Shown: positions 15,733-24,454, numbered from the stretch's first letter. The stretch: 64,000 nt of DNA from VRUE01 sp036379955 (GCA_036379955.1 DASVFR010000048.1:1-64000), one strand, 5' to 3'. Translations and numbers: made by a program. The notes: a model not told the origin generated them from the letters alone.

Positions 15733-17715
15733 ATGGCAACGCAATCGCAGTCCTCGGACCTCGAGCGAGAGCTCGCCGAGCAGCTTGAGATCGAACGCTT
15801 CGAGCCCCCGGCGGAGTTTCGCGAGCAGGCGCTCTGGAGCGACCCCGCCGTCTACGCGGAGGCTGCGGCGGATCCCGAGGCCTGGTGGTTGCGCCAGGCG
15901 GGCGAGCTGCTTGACTGGGTGCGGGAGCCCAGTCAGGGGCTCGACGAGTCCAACCCACCCTTCTACAAGTGGTTCGCGGACGGGACGCTGAACGCCTCGG
16001 CGAACTGCCTCGACCGCCATGTCGAGGCCGGGTATGGCGAGCGCGTCGCCTTCCACTGGCGCGGCGAGGAGGGGGAGGAGCGCGACATCACCTACGCCGA
16101 GCTGTTGGCGGACGTGCAGCGCTTCGCCAACGCGCTCAAGGGCCTCGGCGTGGGCAAGGGGGACATCATCGGGATCTACCTGCCGATGATCCCCGAGGTC
16201 CTCGTCGCCATGCTGGCGTCTGCGCGGATCGGCGCTGTGCACAACGTCGTCTTCGGCGGCTTTTCGGCGGAGGCGGTGCGCGAGCGGATGGAGTTCTCCG
16301 AGGCGAAGGCGCTGGTCACGGTCGACGGAGCGCGGCGCAAGGGCAAGACCGCACCGATCAAGCGGCAGGTGGACGAGCACCTGGGGGAGCTGGGGACGCT
16401 CGAGGCGATCGTCGTCGTCCGCCACACCGGCGTCGAGTGCCCGATGCGGGAGGGGCGCGACCGCTTCTACGACGAGCTGATGAGCGCCGCGGAGCCGACG
16501 TGCCCGCCGGAGCCGATGAACGCCGAGGACCCGCTCTACATCCTCTACACCTCCGGCTCCACCGCGAAGCCGAAGGGGATCCTGCACACCATCGGCGGCT
16601 ACCTCACCGGCGTCGCCGCGACCCACCGCTACGTCTTCGACCTGAAGCCCGAGGAGGACGTCTACTGGTGCGCGGCCGACGTCGGCTGGGTCACCGGCCA
16701 CTCCTACATCGTCTACGGGCCGCTGCTCAACGGGGCGACGAGCGTGATGTGGGAGGGCGCGCCGGACTACCCCAGCAAGGGGATCTGGTGGGAGCTGGTC
16801 GAGCGCTACGGGGTGACGATCCTCTACACGGCCCCGACCGCGATCCGCACCTTCATCAAGTGGGGGGCGGAGATCCCGGCCGCGTCCGATCTCTCCTCGC
16901 TGCGCCTGCTCGGCTCGGTCGGCGAGCCGATCAACCCCAAGGCATGGCTCTGGTACCACAAGGTGATCGGTGGCGAACGCTGCCCGATCGTCGACACTTG
17001 GTGGCAGACCGAGACCGGCGGGATCATGATCACGCCGCTGCCGGGGATCACGGCGACCAAGCCCGGCTCGGCGACGACGCCCTTCCCGGGGGTGGAGGCG
17101 GAGGTCGTCGACGAGCGCGAGGGCGCCCCGGTCGACGGCGGTCAGGGGCTGCTGGTCCTGAAGCGCCCCTGGCCCTCGATGCTGCGCACCCTCTACAAGG
17201 AGGAGGAGCGCTTCGTCGAGACCTACTTCTCGCGTTTCGGCAGGGAGACCTACCTGGTCGGCGACGCCGCCCGCCGCGACGACGACGGTTACTTCTGGGT
17301 GATCGGCCGCATCGACGACGTCGTCAACGTCTCCGGCCATCGCCTCTCCACCGCCGAGGTCGAGTCGGCGATCGTCGCCCACGAGAAAGTGGCCGAGGCC
17401 GCGGTGATCGGCCAGTCCGACGAGCAGACCGGCCAGGCGATCTGCGCCTTCGTCACCCTGCAGGGCAGCACCGAGCCCAGCGAGGAGCTGATCGAGGAGA
17501 TCCGTGCCACGGTCGGCGAGCGGATCGGCAAGTTCGCCCGGCCGAAGCGGGTGATCTGGGCCGAGGATCTGCCGAAGACCCGCTCGGGCAAGATCATGCG
17601 CCGCCTGCTGCGCGACATCGCCGAGGGCAGGGCGCTGGGGGACGTGACGACCCTGCGCGACCCCGACGTGATGAAGGAGCTCGAGGCCAAGATCGCCGCC
17701 GAGGGCGAGGACTGA
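15733..17715 (+). CDS. acs: Acetyl-CoA synthetase
   Basis: A 660-residue ANL-superfamily ligase making acetyl-CoA from acetate, ATP and CoA. Visible: the P-loop YTSGSTAKPKGIL, the acetyl-pocket region VGWVTGHSYIVYGPL, DTWWQTETGG, and the C-terminal PKTRSGKIMRR whose Lys is the catalytic, acetylation-regulated residue. Length is typical (about 650). AAGGAG precedes the ATG. The truncated acetate permease just upstream suggests a former acetate uptake/activation operon. Confidence 0.95.
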   Translation: MATQSQSSDLERELAEQLEIERFEPPAEFREQALWSDPAVYAEAAADPEAWWLRQAGELLDWVREPSQGLDESNPPFYKWFADGTLNASANCLDRHVEAGYGERVAFHWRGEEGEERDITYAELLADVQRFANALKGLGVGKGDIIGIYLPMIPEVLVAMLASARIGAVHNVVFGGFSAEAVRERMEFSEAKALVTVDGARRKGKTAPIKRQVDEHLGELGTLEAIVVVRHTGVECPMREGRDRFYDELMSAAEPTCPPEPMNAEDPLYILYTSGSTAKPKGILHTIGGYLTGVAATHRYVFDLKPEEDVYWCAADVGWVTGHSYIVYGPLLNGATSVMWEGAPDYPSKGIWWELVERYGVTILYTAPTAIRTFIKWGAEIPAASDLSSLRLLGSVGEPINPKAWLWYHKVIGGERCPIVDTWWQTETGGIMITPLPGITATKPGSATTPFPGVEAEVVDEREGAPVDGGQGLLVLKRPWPSMLRTLYKEEERFVETYFSRFGRETYLVGDAARRDDDGYFWVIGRIDDVVNVSGHRLSTAEVESAIVAHEKVAEAAVIGQSDEQTGQAICAFVTLQGSTEPSEELIEEIRATVGERIGKFARPKRVIWAEDLPKTRSGKIMRRLLRDIAEGRALGDVTTLRDPDVMKELEAKIAAEGED

Positions 17716-17718
17716 CGC

Positions 17719-18540
17719 TCAGCTCGCGACGCGCTCGTCGACCATGCGCTGGACGGCGAGCTCCAGCGCTTGGACCTGTTCCTGGACGTTTCGCAGCTCG
17801 CGCAGGGCGACCGCCTCGGCGCTGAGCTCGGCCTCCAGCTCTTCCTCCACCGCGCCGATTTCGGGGCTGAGAAAGCGCTGCGCGAAGGCGCCGGTGAGCA
17901 GGGCGACGAAGCTGATGCCGACGATCAGGGTGACGACGGAGACGACCTGGCCGCCGGTCGTCGTCGGGTAGATGTTGGAGCCGAGCGTCGTCATGGTCGT
18001 CACCGACCAGTAGATGCCTTCCCAGGCGTCGAGGTGCTGGGAGTGCTTCTCGAAGGCGACGAAGAGGGCGCCGCCGCCGACCACGGTGAGCAGCGTGAGC
18101 AGCAGCGCGTAGCGCAAGCCCTCGAGCGAGAAGACCTCGCGCGAGAGCTGGGCCAGGCGCAGCAGGCGGAGCAGTCGCAGCAGCCGCAGGACGCGCAGGC
18201 TCTGCAGGCCGGCGGGCAGGACCGGGGGGGTGAGGAAGACGATGACCAGGTCGAGCGGGTGGTGGCGTAGCCAGCGCCGCCGGTCGGGGACCACGGCGAG
18301 CATCACGACCAGCTCGATCGCGAACGCGGTCCAGGTGACCCAGTTGAGCACGACCGCGACGGTCTCCAGAGCTCCGCCCGGGCGTGACTCGGCGATCGCC
18401 ACGGTCGGCAGCGTCAGCGCCGCCGCGATCAGCATCGGCGTGTTCAGCCGTTCGGCGACCCGCGTGCTGCGCGCGTCCATCCCGGGCGCGTAGTGGACGG
18501 GATGCGTGGAGGCAGCGGGCTCGTGAGGCTGGGACGCCAT
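17719..18540 (-). CDS. Voltage-gated-type ion channel with non-canonical selectivity filter
   Basis: A 273-residue six-helix ion channel: S1-S3 hydrophobic segments, an S4-like helix with repeated Arg (LRVLRLLRLLRLLRLAQL), S5, a pore loop, S6 and a C-terminal coiled coil (about residues 215-265). The pore reads YWSVTTMTTLGSNIYP where potassium channels have TVGYGD, so the Gly-Tyr-Gly signature is absent. K+ selectivity is therefore doubtful. Start ATG 18540; Met21 is an alternative. It is convergent with acs. Confidence 0.8.
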   Translation of the reverse strand: MASQPHEPAASTHPVHYAPGMDARSTRVAERLNTPMLIAAALTLPTVAIAESRPGGALETVAVVLNWVTWTAFAIELVVMLAVVPDRRRWLRHHPLDLVIVFLTPPVLPAGLQSLRVLRLLRLLRLLRLAQLSREVFSLEGLRYALLLTLLTVVGGGALFVAFEKHSQHLDAWEGIYWSVTTMTTLGSNIYPTTTGGQVVSVVTLIVGISFVALLTGAFAQRFLSPEIGAVEEELEAELSAEAVALRELRNVQEQVQALELAVQRMVDERVAS

Positions 18541-18576
18541 ACCGCGCCTACTTCGACGCGGCGGCCCGGGTGCCTA

Positions 18577-18632
18577 CCCGCTTCCGGTGCGCTTTATGCG
18601 GTCATAGACCGTAAAAGGCGCACCGGAACGGG
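18577..18632. repeat. Palindromic element, family A, copy 1
   Basis: Imperfect hairpin with arms of 22 nt (TTCCGGTGCGC... from 18582 and ...GCGCACCGGAA to 18628, 19 of 22 paired), loop ATA and an outer CCCG/CGGG pair. It is nearly the reverse complement of the copy at 35524. It lies between two genes read in the same direction (minus strand). Confidence 0.75.
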
Positions 18633-18642
18633 AAGGGCCCGG

Positions 18643-19677
18643 TCAAAGGAGTTCGACCGGGGTGCCGTGATATCCGACGCGGGCGAGGAGGCGGTCCTCG
18701 CCGCCGGGCCAGGTGGTCAGCTCGAGGTTGGCGCGGTCGTCGGCGGGCTCCATGCGCAGCCAGGCGAGCGGGGCCTCGGCGGTCGCGCGCTCACCGGCCT
18801 CGCGGATGCCGTCGAAGAGCGCCGCACGCTCCTCGTCACTCAGGTACTGGCTGACGATCGAGTGGTAGATGACGGTGGCCTGACCGGGCGTGACTTCCGC
18901 CAGCATCCGCCGCGTCCAGGTCGAGCCGGTCTCGCGCTCGAGTGAGACCGGCTCCCGACCCGCCACCTCCAGGGCCGCTTCCATCCGCGCTATCCGCTCG
19001 GGCTGATCTGGCCAGACGAAGGAGCGCAGGGCGAGGCGACCCTCTTCGGTCGAGGCGTCGATCGGGTTGGCGTCGCAGCCGCTTCGCTCGACGATCTCGA
19101 CGGAGGCGGGGAGCTCCGGCGCCATCCCCCGCAGCTCGAACTCGAGCCGCAGCGGCGAGTCGGGATCGCCCCAGGCGAAGCCGTCGGCGGAGTAGGCGAA
19201 GCGGTCCCAGCGCAGGTTCAGGCCCGCGCTGGCGCCGACCTCGAGCAGGCGCAGCGGTAGGCCGGTCCCGTCCGCCACGGTCAGGAAGCCGAAGAGGAGC
19301 GCCGCGCAGCGGCCGACCTCGTTGGTCTGCACCGGCCGCTCGAGCGAGTCGCGCAACTCGTCTGAGTTGCGCCGCAGCACGTCGAGCAGCCGCTCCCAGG
19401 CTTCGGTCACATGTCCGGCGCCATAGGCCTCCTCCAGGGCCGGCTCGCGCCCGCTCAACACCAGCCGGTTAACCGCCCCGAGCAGGCGCAGGCCGAGGAC
19501 CGAGAAGCGGGGGTCGTCCTCGTGTCCGCGCAGGATCTCGGCGGTCGGGCCCCCCGTCCGCACGTCTTCCGCAGCGCGTTCCATCAGCCCCGCGTAGAGC
19601 GGCGAGCCGATCATCCGGCAGGCGTCCGCCTGCCACTGCAGCTGCCCCGCGATCGCTTCGCGCGCCGTCTCCGTCAC
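18643..19677 (-). CDS. DUF2332-family protein
   Basis: A 344-residue protein matching the actinobacterial DUF2332 family as I recognise it: an N-terminal helical part (QADACRMIGSPLYAGLM), a central RLLEVGASAGLNLRWDRF segment resembling a SAM-binding motif I, and a C-terminal VIYHSIVSQYLS strand. A methyltransferase-like fold is plausible, but no reaction is known to me. It lies downstream of the divergent MarR regulator and may be controlled from the same intergenic region. Confidence 0.8.
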   Translation of the reverse strand: MTETAREAIAGQLQWQADACRMIGSPLYAGLMERAAEDVRTGGPTAEILRGHEDDPRFSVLGLRLLGAVNRLVLSGREPALEEAYGAGHVTEAWERLLDVLRRNSDELRDSLERPVQTNEVGRCAALLFGFLTVADGTGLPLRLLEVGASAGLNLRWDRFAYSADGFAWGDPDSPLRLEFELRGMAPELPASVEIVERSGCDANPIDASTEEGRLALRSFVWPDQPERIARMEAALEVAGREPVSLERETGSTWTRRMLAEVTPGQATVIYHSIVSQYLSDEERAALFDGIREAGERATAEAPLAWLRMEPADDRANLELTTWPGGEDRLLARVGYHGTPVELL

Positions 19678-19698
19678 GCGGCGATCCTAGCGTGAAAC

Positions 19699-19713
19699 TA
19701 GTTTGCTAAACTA
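19699..19713. promoter_or_regulatory. Inverted repeat upstream of marR, candidate operator
   Basis: TAGTTT-GCT-AAACTA in the AT-rich 53-bp gap between the divergent DUF2332 and MarR genes. MarR proteins usually bind such symmetric sites in their own divergent promoters. Assignment is by position only. Confidence 0.5.
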
Positions 19714-19730
19714 ATTATCAACGCTAATCA

Positions 19731-20186
19731 ATGACCGAGATCGCCGACACCACGCTTACAGGCCTTGCCGCCAGGCTGCGGATGGCGGTCGTCCGCACCT
19801 CCCGCCGGCTGCGACAGGAGGCGGCGGCGGGCGAGGCGGGGGAGCTGACGCCGACCGCGACTTCGGCTCTGGCCACGGTCGAGCGGCACGGGCCGCTCAC
19901 GCCCAGCGAGCTCGCCGACGTCGAGCGGATCAAGCGGCCAACCGCGACCCGCATCCTGCGCGGGTTGGAGGAGGCCGGGCTGGTCGACCGCTCGCCCGAC
20001 CCCGAGGACGGACGCAGCGCCCTGCTCAGCGTCAACGCCGCCGGCCGCGAGCGCCTGCGCCGTCTGCGCGGTCGCAAGAACGCCTACCTGGCGCGCCGCA
20101 TGCGCGACCTGCCCGCCGAGGACCTCGAGGCGCTAGAGCGGGCCGCTGTGATCCTCGAGCGGATGCTTGAAGGTGACCGCCGGTGA
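19731..20186 (+). CDS. MarR-family transcriptional regulator
   Basis: A 151-residue winged-helix repressor. The recognition region reads LTPSELADVERIKRPTATRI and the wing DPEDGRSALLSVNAAGRE; a C-terminal dimerisation helix follows. Its stop overlaps the start of the MFS exporter (GTGA), the standard MarR-efflux pairing. It probably represses both genes and possibly the divergent DUF2332 gene. Confidence 0.9.
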   Translation: MTEIADTTLTGLAARLRMAVVRTSRRLRQEAAAGEAGELTPTATSALATVERHGPLTPSELADVERIKRPTATRILRGLEEAGLVDRSPDPEDGRSALLSVNAAGRERLRRLRGRKNAYLARRMRDLPAEDLEALERAAVILERMLEGDRR

Positions 20187-21454
20187 GCGCCGGGCTCCGG
20201 CGCAGCTTCGACTCGCTCTCGGTCCCCAACTACCGGCGCTACTTCGCCGGTCAGATCATCTCGCTCTCCGGCAACTGGATGCAGATGGTCGCCGAGATCT
20301 GGCTCGTCCTCTCGCTGACCGGCAGCGGCCTCGCGGTCGGGACGACGACGGCGCTGCAGTTCCTGCCGATCCTGCTCTTCGGCGCCTGGGGCGGCGTGCT
20401 CGCCGACCGCTTCGCCAAGCGCAAGCTGCTGATGACGACCCAGGTGCTGATGGCGCTGCCCGCACTGGTGCTGCTGGCGGTCAGCGCGGCGGGCGTCGTC
20501 ACCCCCTGGATGGTCTTCGCGCTGGTCTTCGTCCGCGGCACCGTCAACGCCGTCGACAACCCGACCCGGCAGAGCTTCGCGATCGAGATGGTCGGGCCCG
20601 ACCGGGTCGTCAACGCGGTCAGCCTCAACAGCGTCCTCATCCACTCGGCGCGGCTGATCGGCCCGACGCTCGCCGGCCTGCTGATCGTCGCCGTCGGGGT
20701 CGAGCCCTGCTTCGCGCTCAACGCGCTCAGCTTCGCGGCGATGATCCTCGCCCTCTGGCGGATGGACCCGGCGCAGCTGCGCACCCCGCCGCCGGCCGAG
20801 CGCGAGCCGGGCGCGGTCCGCGCCGGCCTGCGCTACGTGCGCCACACGCCCGAGCTCGCCGTCCCCCTCGGGCTGATGGCGCTGGTCGGCACGCTCGGCC
20901 TCAACTTCCAGGTGACCCTGCCGCTGCTCGCCCGTTTCAGCTTCGACGGCGGGCCGACCGCCTACGCCGCGCTGGTCTCGGCGATGGGAGCCGGCTCGGT
21001 CGCCGGCGCCCTGCTCACCGGCGCCCACGGCCGCACCGACGGGCGCCTGATCGTCGGCGCCGCGCTCGCCTTCGGCGTCGTCGCCGGCCTCGCGGCGCTG
21101 ATGCCGAGCCTGGCGCTGGAGATTCCCGTCCTCGCCCTGCTCGGCGCCTCCGCCGTCACCTTCGCCGCCTCGATCAACTCCTCATTGCAGCTTTCAGTCG
21201 AGCCCCACATGCGCGGGCGCGTGATGGCCCTCTACTCGGTCGTCTTCCTCGGTTCGACCCCGATCGGCGGGCCGCTGGTCGGCTGGCTCTCGCAGGCCTA
21301 CGACCCGCGCCTGGCGCTGCTGCTCGCCGCCTCCGCCGGCCTCGCCGCGGCGTGGTGGGGGCATGTCGCGCTCGCCCGCCGGCCACCGCGCGCGGAGAGC
21401 CAGAAGAGCGCCGCGAAGACCGCGAGGCCGACGACGTTGAGCACGAGCTTGTAG
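20183..21454 (+). CDS. MFS transporter (EntS/MFS_3-like exporter)
   Basis: A 423-residue major facilitator with about 11-12 helices. The family loop WGGVLADRFAKRKLL lies after helix 2, and NPTRQSFAIEMVGPD is typical of the MFS_3 exporters. Coupled to the MarR gene by a GTGA overlap. The last ~50 codons run antisense into the convergent permease gene (157-nt overlap). The C-terminus after the last helix (ARRPPRAESQ onward) is low-complexity, so the native stop may have been lost. Confidence 0.87.
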   Translation: MSAGLRRSFDSLSVPNYRRYFAGQIISLSGNWMQMVAEIWLVLSLTGSGLAVGTTTALQFLPILLFGAWGGVLADRFAKRKLLMTTQVLMALPALVLLAVSAAGVVTPWMVFALVFVRGTVNAVDNPTRQSFAIEMVGPDRVVNAVSLNSVLIHSARLIGPTLAGLLIVAVGVEPCFALNALSFAAMILALWRMDPAQLRTPPPAEREPGAVRAGLRYVRHTPELAVPLGLMALVGTLGLNFQVTLPLLARFSFDGGPTAYAALVSAMGAGSVAGALLTGAHGRTDGRLIVGAALAFGVVAGLAALMPSLALEIPVLALLGASAVTFAASINSSLQLSVEPHMRGRVMALYSVVFLGSTPIGGPLVGWLSQAYDPRLALLLAASAGLAAAWWGHVALARRPPRAESQKSAAKTARPTTLSTSL

Positions 21455-22479
21455 TCGAGCTCGATCGAGCCGAAGATTTCCTCGCGGCTCGGCCGTGTCT
21501 CGGGGATCAGGCCAAGGGCGCTGAAGAGGGCGTCGACGGCGAGCGCGGCGACGATCATCGTCACCAGCATCAGCGCGACGATCCGGACCGTGAAGGCCCA
21601 GCCGTAGTACTTGCGGTAGATCGCGACGATCGGCAGCACGATCAGGTCGGCGAAGATGAAGGCCATCACCCCGGCGAAGCTGATCCCGCCCGACCAGAGC
21701 ACGGCGGCGAGCGGGATGTTGCCGACCGAGCAGACGAAGCTGAGCACGGCGATGAGCGGGCCGACGATCACGTTCTCGAGCGCGCCGAGCCAGCCGGGCG
21801 CGTCGCTGATGAAGAGCGCGTTGAAGAAGTCGTTGCCGAGCAGGCCGATGAAGCCGGCGAGCAGGAAGCCGACCGAGATCTCCTTCCACAGCATCTGCCA
21901 GTCGCCGCGAAAGTTGCCGGCGACCTCGGTCCAGCTGTCGAGCGAGCGCAGCCGCTCGCGCAGCGGCGCCGCTTCGGCGTGGTCGCCGCCGTGCTCGTGC
22001 ATATGGCCAGCGTCGGCTTCCTGGGCGTGGCGCCGCGCCCGCTCCTCCAGCCGCGGCGAGACGAACGCTCGCAGCAGCACGGCCATCAGCACGATCATGA
22101 AGATGCCGCCGATGTACTCGGCGAGGGTGAACTGCCAGCCGAGCAGGACCCAGAGCACCAGGCCCAGCTCCCAGACGAGGTTGGTCGAGGCGAACTGGAA
22201 GGCCAGCGCCGAAGCCGCCGAGGCGCCCTTCTGGAAGAGGCTCTTGGCGATCGCGACGGCCGCGTAGGAGCAGGAGGACGAGGCGGCGCCGAGGCCGGTT
22301 GCCCAGGCGACGGGACGCGCGCCGCCGCCGGCCAGGATTGCCTCGATCCGCTCCCGCGGCACCCACGCCTGCACGACGGCCGAGATCGCGAAGCCGAGAA
22401 CCAGGGCCCACCAGACCTCGTAGGCCATCAGGAGGGACTGTTCGAGCCCCTCGAGGATCTTGCCCAGCACGTCGCTCAC
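21298..22479 (-). CDS. YraQ/UPF0718-family (DUF318) permease
   Basis: A 393-residue membrane protein with two blocks of helices separated by a His-rich loop (HAQEADAGHMHEHGGDH). Typical motifs are GAASSSCSYAAVAIAKSLFQKG and CSVGNIPLAAVLWSGGISF. Family members are permeases of uncertain substrate, some linked to metals or arsenic. The start is GTG 22479. A CsoR-like palindrome lies 14 bp upstream, and the His-rich loop supports a metal link. The C-terminus overlaps the convergent MFS gene. Confidence 0.82.
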   Translation of the reverse strand: MSDVLGKILEGLEQSLLMAYEVWWALVLGFAISAVVQAWVPRERIEAILAGGGARPVAWATGLGAASSSCSYAAVAIAKSLFQKGASAASALAFQFASTNLVWELGLVLWVLLGWQFTLAEYIGGIFMIVLMAVLLRAFVSPRLEERARRHAQEADAGHMHEHGGDHAEAAPLRERLRSLDSWTEVAGNFRGDWQMLWKEISVGFLLAGFIGLLGNDFFNALFISDAPGWLGALENVIVGPLIAVLSFVCSVGNIPLAAVLWSGGISFAGVMAFIFADLIVLPIVAIYRKYYGWAFTVRIVALMLVTMIVAALAVDALFSALGLIPETRPSREEIFGSIELDYKLVLNVVGLAVFAALFWLSARGGRRASATCPHHAAARPAEAASSSARRGS

Positions 22480-22493
22480 GACTTCACCGTAGC

Positions 22494-22510
22494 ATACCCC
22501 CTAGGGGTAT
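22494..22510. promoter_or_regulatory. CsoR/RcnR-like operator upstream of the permease
   Basis: ATACCCC-CTA-GGGGTAT: 7-bp perfect arms with G/C-rich inner and A/T outer parts, the form of operators bound by the copper (CsoR) and related metal-sensing repressors. It sits 14 bp upstream of the permease start. No csoR gene is present in the window. Confidence 0.6.
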
Positions 22511-22544
22511 ATCTCAGCGGCCGGTCCAGGTCGACGGCGGCGCC

Positions 22545-23225
22545 TCAGGTGTCGGCCAGCCGCGGCAGCGCCGCATCGAGAGCGTCGCGCAGGCGGATGA
22601 CGTTGGCGCGGCGCTGGCGCTCGACCTCCTCGAGGCTGATCCCCCGCTCGCCGATGCCGTTGGCGAGGTTGTCGACGACGCAGATAGCGGCGCAGGGGAC
22701 CTCGAGGTCGCCGGCGACGATGCACTCGGCTCCGAGTGTCATCCCGACCACGTCGGCATGCGCCGCCATCAGCCGGATCTCGGCCGGGGTCTCGAAGCGC
22801 GGCCCGATCGCCTGCCAGTAGACGCCGCCGTCGCGCAGCTCGCCGGCGCCGCCCTCGCGCCAGCCGGCGAGAAGGCGGGCACGCCAGCCGCGATCGAAGC
22901 CCGGCGCCCGGTGCGCCCGCGCGTCTCCCAGAGCGCTCAGCCCGACGTGCAGGGCGATGAAATCGTCAGGGCAGAGGAAGCTGCCGACCGGCAGGTCCTC
23001 GCTCAACGACCCAACCGATGCGATCGCCAGCACCCGATCGCATCCCTCCGCCGCGACGGCCCGCAAGTTCGCCACGTGATCGATCCGGTGGGGGAGGGTG
23101 TAGGCGCCGCCGCTCCCGCCGTGCCTCTGCAGCACGAAGGCCCCGTGACCGGCGGCCATAGCCGCTACGTCCTCGCCCTCCGGCCCCAGCCCGTTGCTCC
23201 CAAGGATCACCGCGAGCCGTCCCAT
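22545..23225 (-). CDS. Purine nucleoside phosphorylase / MTA phosphorylase family
   Basis: A 226-residue phosphorylase of the PNP/UDP family that splits a nucleoside with phosphate. It begins LAVILGSNGLG, has the YTLPHRIDHVANLRA His/Arg segment and the VVGMTLGAECIVAGDLEVP segment corresponding to the Met-Glu ribose-binding region of MTAP. It is shorter than typical MTAP (about 260-290), and the substrate is not certain. It is divergent from the DUF6328 gene, with a palindromic element between them. Confidence 0.78.
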   Translation of the reverse strand: MGRLAVILGSNGLGPEGEDVAAMAAGHGAFVLQRHGGSGGAYTLPHRIDHVANLRAVAAEGCDRVLAIASVGSLSEDLPVGSFLCPDDFIALHVGLSALGDARAHRAPGFDRGWRARLLAGWREGGAGELRDGGVYWQAIGPRFETPAEIRLMAAHADVVGMTLGAECIVAGDLEVPCAAICVVDNLANGIGERGISLEEVERQRRANVIRLRDALDAALPRLADT

Positions 23226-23242
23226 CCCGCGATCCTATGGGC

Positions 23243-23290
23243 ACGTGCCGTGAGTTAGCCACCCATATGGTGGGCTAACTCACGGCACGT
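23243..23290. repeat. Palindromic element, family B, copy 1
   Basis: A 48-bp near-perfect palindrome (22 of 24 bp paired): ACGTGCCGTGAGTTAGCC... around a central CCCATATGG, closing with ...GGCTAACTCACGGCACGT. It lies between two divergent genes. Related copies are at 37463 and 38418. Confidence 0.8.
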
Positions 23291-23331
23291 CTGGCTGGGA
23301 AGGCGATGGCTCACTGCCCTATGGTGAGCGC

Positions 23332-23820
23332 ATGGAGGAACGTCCGTCCGGCCGCGAGGAGAGCGAGGCTGAACGACTCGACCGCAACCTGGGAGAGCTA
23401 CTCCAGGAGCTCCGCGTGGCGCTGCCCGGCGTTCAGGTCCTTTTCGCCTTCCTCCTCGCGGTCCCTTTCCAGCAGGGCTTCACCAGGATCGACGGCTTCG
23501 AGAAAGGGATCTACTTCGCCACGCTGCTGCTCACCGCCATCTCGGCGGTTCTCCTGATCGCCCCGTCCTCCTATCACCGGATGACCTTCAGGCTGCAGCA
23601 GAAGCGGGAGCTGATCCACCTCGCCAACCGCCTCACGATCGCCGGCCTCACCTTCCTGGCGCTGGCGATGACCGGCGCGATCGTGCTGATCACCAGCGTC
23701 CTCTTCGGCGGCGTGGCGACGATCGTCGTCGGCGTCCTGGCTGCGGCGACCTTCGCCGTTCTCTGGTACCTCGTCCCGCTGCGGCGGCGCTTCAGTCTGA
23801 CTGGGAACGTACGGCCCTGA
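23332..23820 (+). CDS. DUF6328-family four-TM membrane protein
   Basis: A 162-residue protein: a charged N-terminus (about 1-20), then four membrane helices (near 32-48, 60-80, 100-122, 125-150) with a short basic tail. The segments LRVALPGVQVLFAFLL and LLIAPSSYHRM match the DUF6328 family as I recall it; function unknown. The 3' end overlaps the convergent HD-domain gene by 29 nt. Confidence 0.75.
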   Translation: MEERPSGREESEAERLDRNLGELLQELRVALPGVQVLFAFLLAVPFQQGFTRIDGFEKGIYFATLLLTAISAVLLIAPSSYHRMTFRLQQKRELIHLANRLTIAGLTFLALAMTGAIVLITSVLFGGVATIVVGVLAAATFAVLWYLVPLRRRFSLTGNVRP

Positions 23821-24406
23821 AGCGGTCGCCCCAGAGGCCGACCATCTCGTCGGCGAGGCGGTCGGTGAGCGACAAATCGGGCGCCTCGTCGAAGAGCATT
23901 TCGAGGTCGGCCTCCCAGATGTAGATCTTGAGGTCGAGCGGCACCGCGAGTTCCTCGCTGACGCCCTCCTCGATCAGCGCGTAGGCCTCGCGCAACATCA
24001 TCACGTTGGTCAGTTTGTCCCCGGCGAAGATCGCCAGCGCCTCGGGGCCGGCCTTGGCGACGCGCCAGCGGTGCTCCTGCTTGCGGTCCTCGTAGACCGG
24101 GATCGTCTCGTCTTCGGTCAGCGCCTCGACCAGGCCCGCCACCCGGTCGCCGAAGCGCTCGCGCAGGTGGCCGACCTCGGTCTCGCTTTTCTCGACCACG
24201 TCGTGAAGCAGCGCGGCGGCGACCACGTCGTCGTCGAAGCGCTGCTTGATCAGCAGCTCGGCCACCGCTTCGGGGTGCTCGATGTAGGGGCGGCCGTCGC
24301 TGCCGCGGCGAAGCTGGCCCAGGTGCGCCTTGCGCGCGAGCTCCCGCGCGTCCCTGACCAACTCGGATCTCTCGGCCGCCGCGTCGAGGCCGGGTGTGGC
24401 GGACAT
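23792..24406 (-). CDS. HD-domain phosphohydrolase (RelA/SpoT hydrolase-like)
   Basis: A 204-residue stand-alone HD domain. Metal-binding residues are visible as YIEHPEAVAELL (His), AALLHDVVEKSETE (His-Asp) and a later DKLTNVMMLRE Asp. The order resembles the hydrolase part of SpoT and small alarmone hydrolases (Mesh1-like), so (p)ppGpp hydrolysis is possible but unproven. No synthetase, TGS or ACT domain is present. Convergent with DUF6328. Confidence 0.8.
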   Translation of the reverse strand: MSATPGLDAAAERSELVRDARELARKAHLGQLRRGSDGRPYIEHPEAVAELLIKQRFDDDVVAAALLHDVVEKSETEVGHLRERFGDRVAGLVEALTEDETIPVYEDRKQEHRWRVAKAGPEALAIFAGDKLTNVMMLREAYALIEEGVSEELAVPLDLKIYIWEADLEMLFDEAPDLSLTDRLADEMVGLWGDRFRAVRSQSD

Positions 24407-24454
24407 CAGCGTCGGAGCGTAGCGCGATGCCGCAAATTGCTTGATTTCTGGGAC

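Noticed and set aside
15049..17382. 777-codon minus-strand open frame opposite acs
   Set aside because: Antisense shadow of acs in GC-rich sequence; no recognisable domain.
20167..22821. 884-codon open frame across MFS, permease and phosphorylase genes
   Set aside because: Low-complexity Arg/Ala/Asp composition; antisense or out-of-frame to three well-supported genes.
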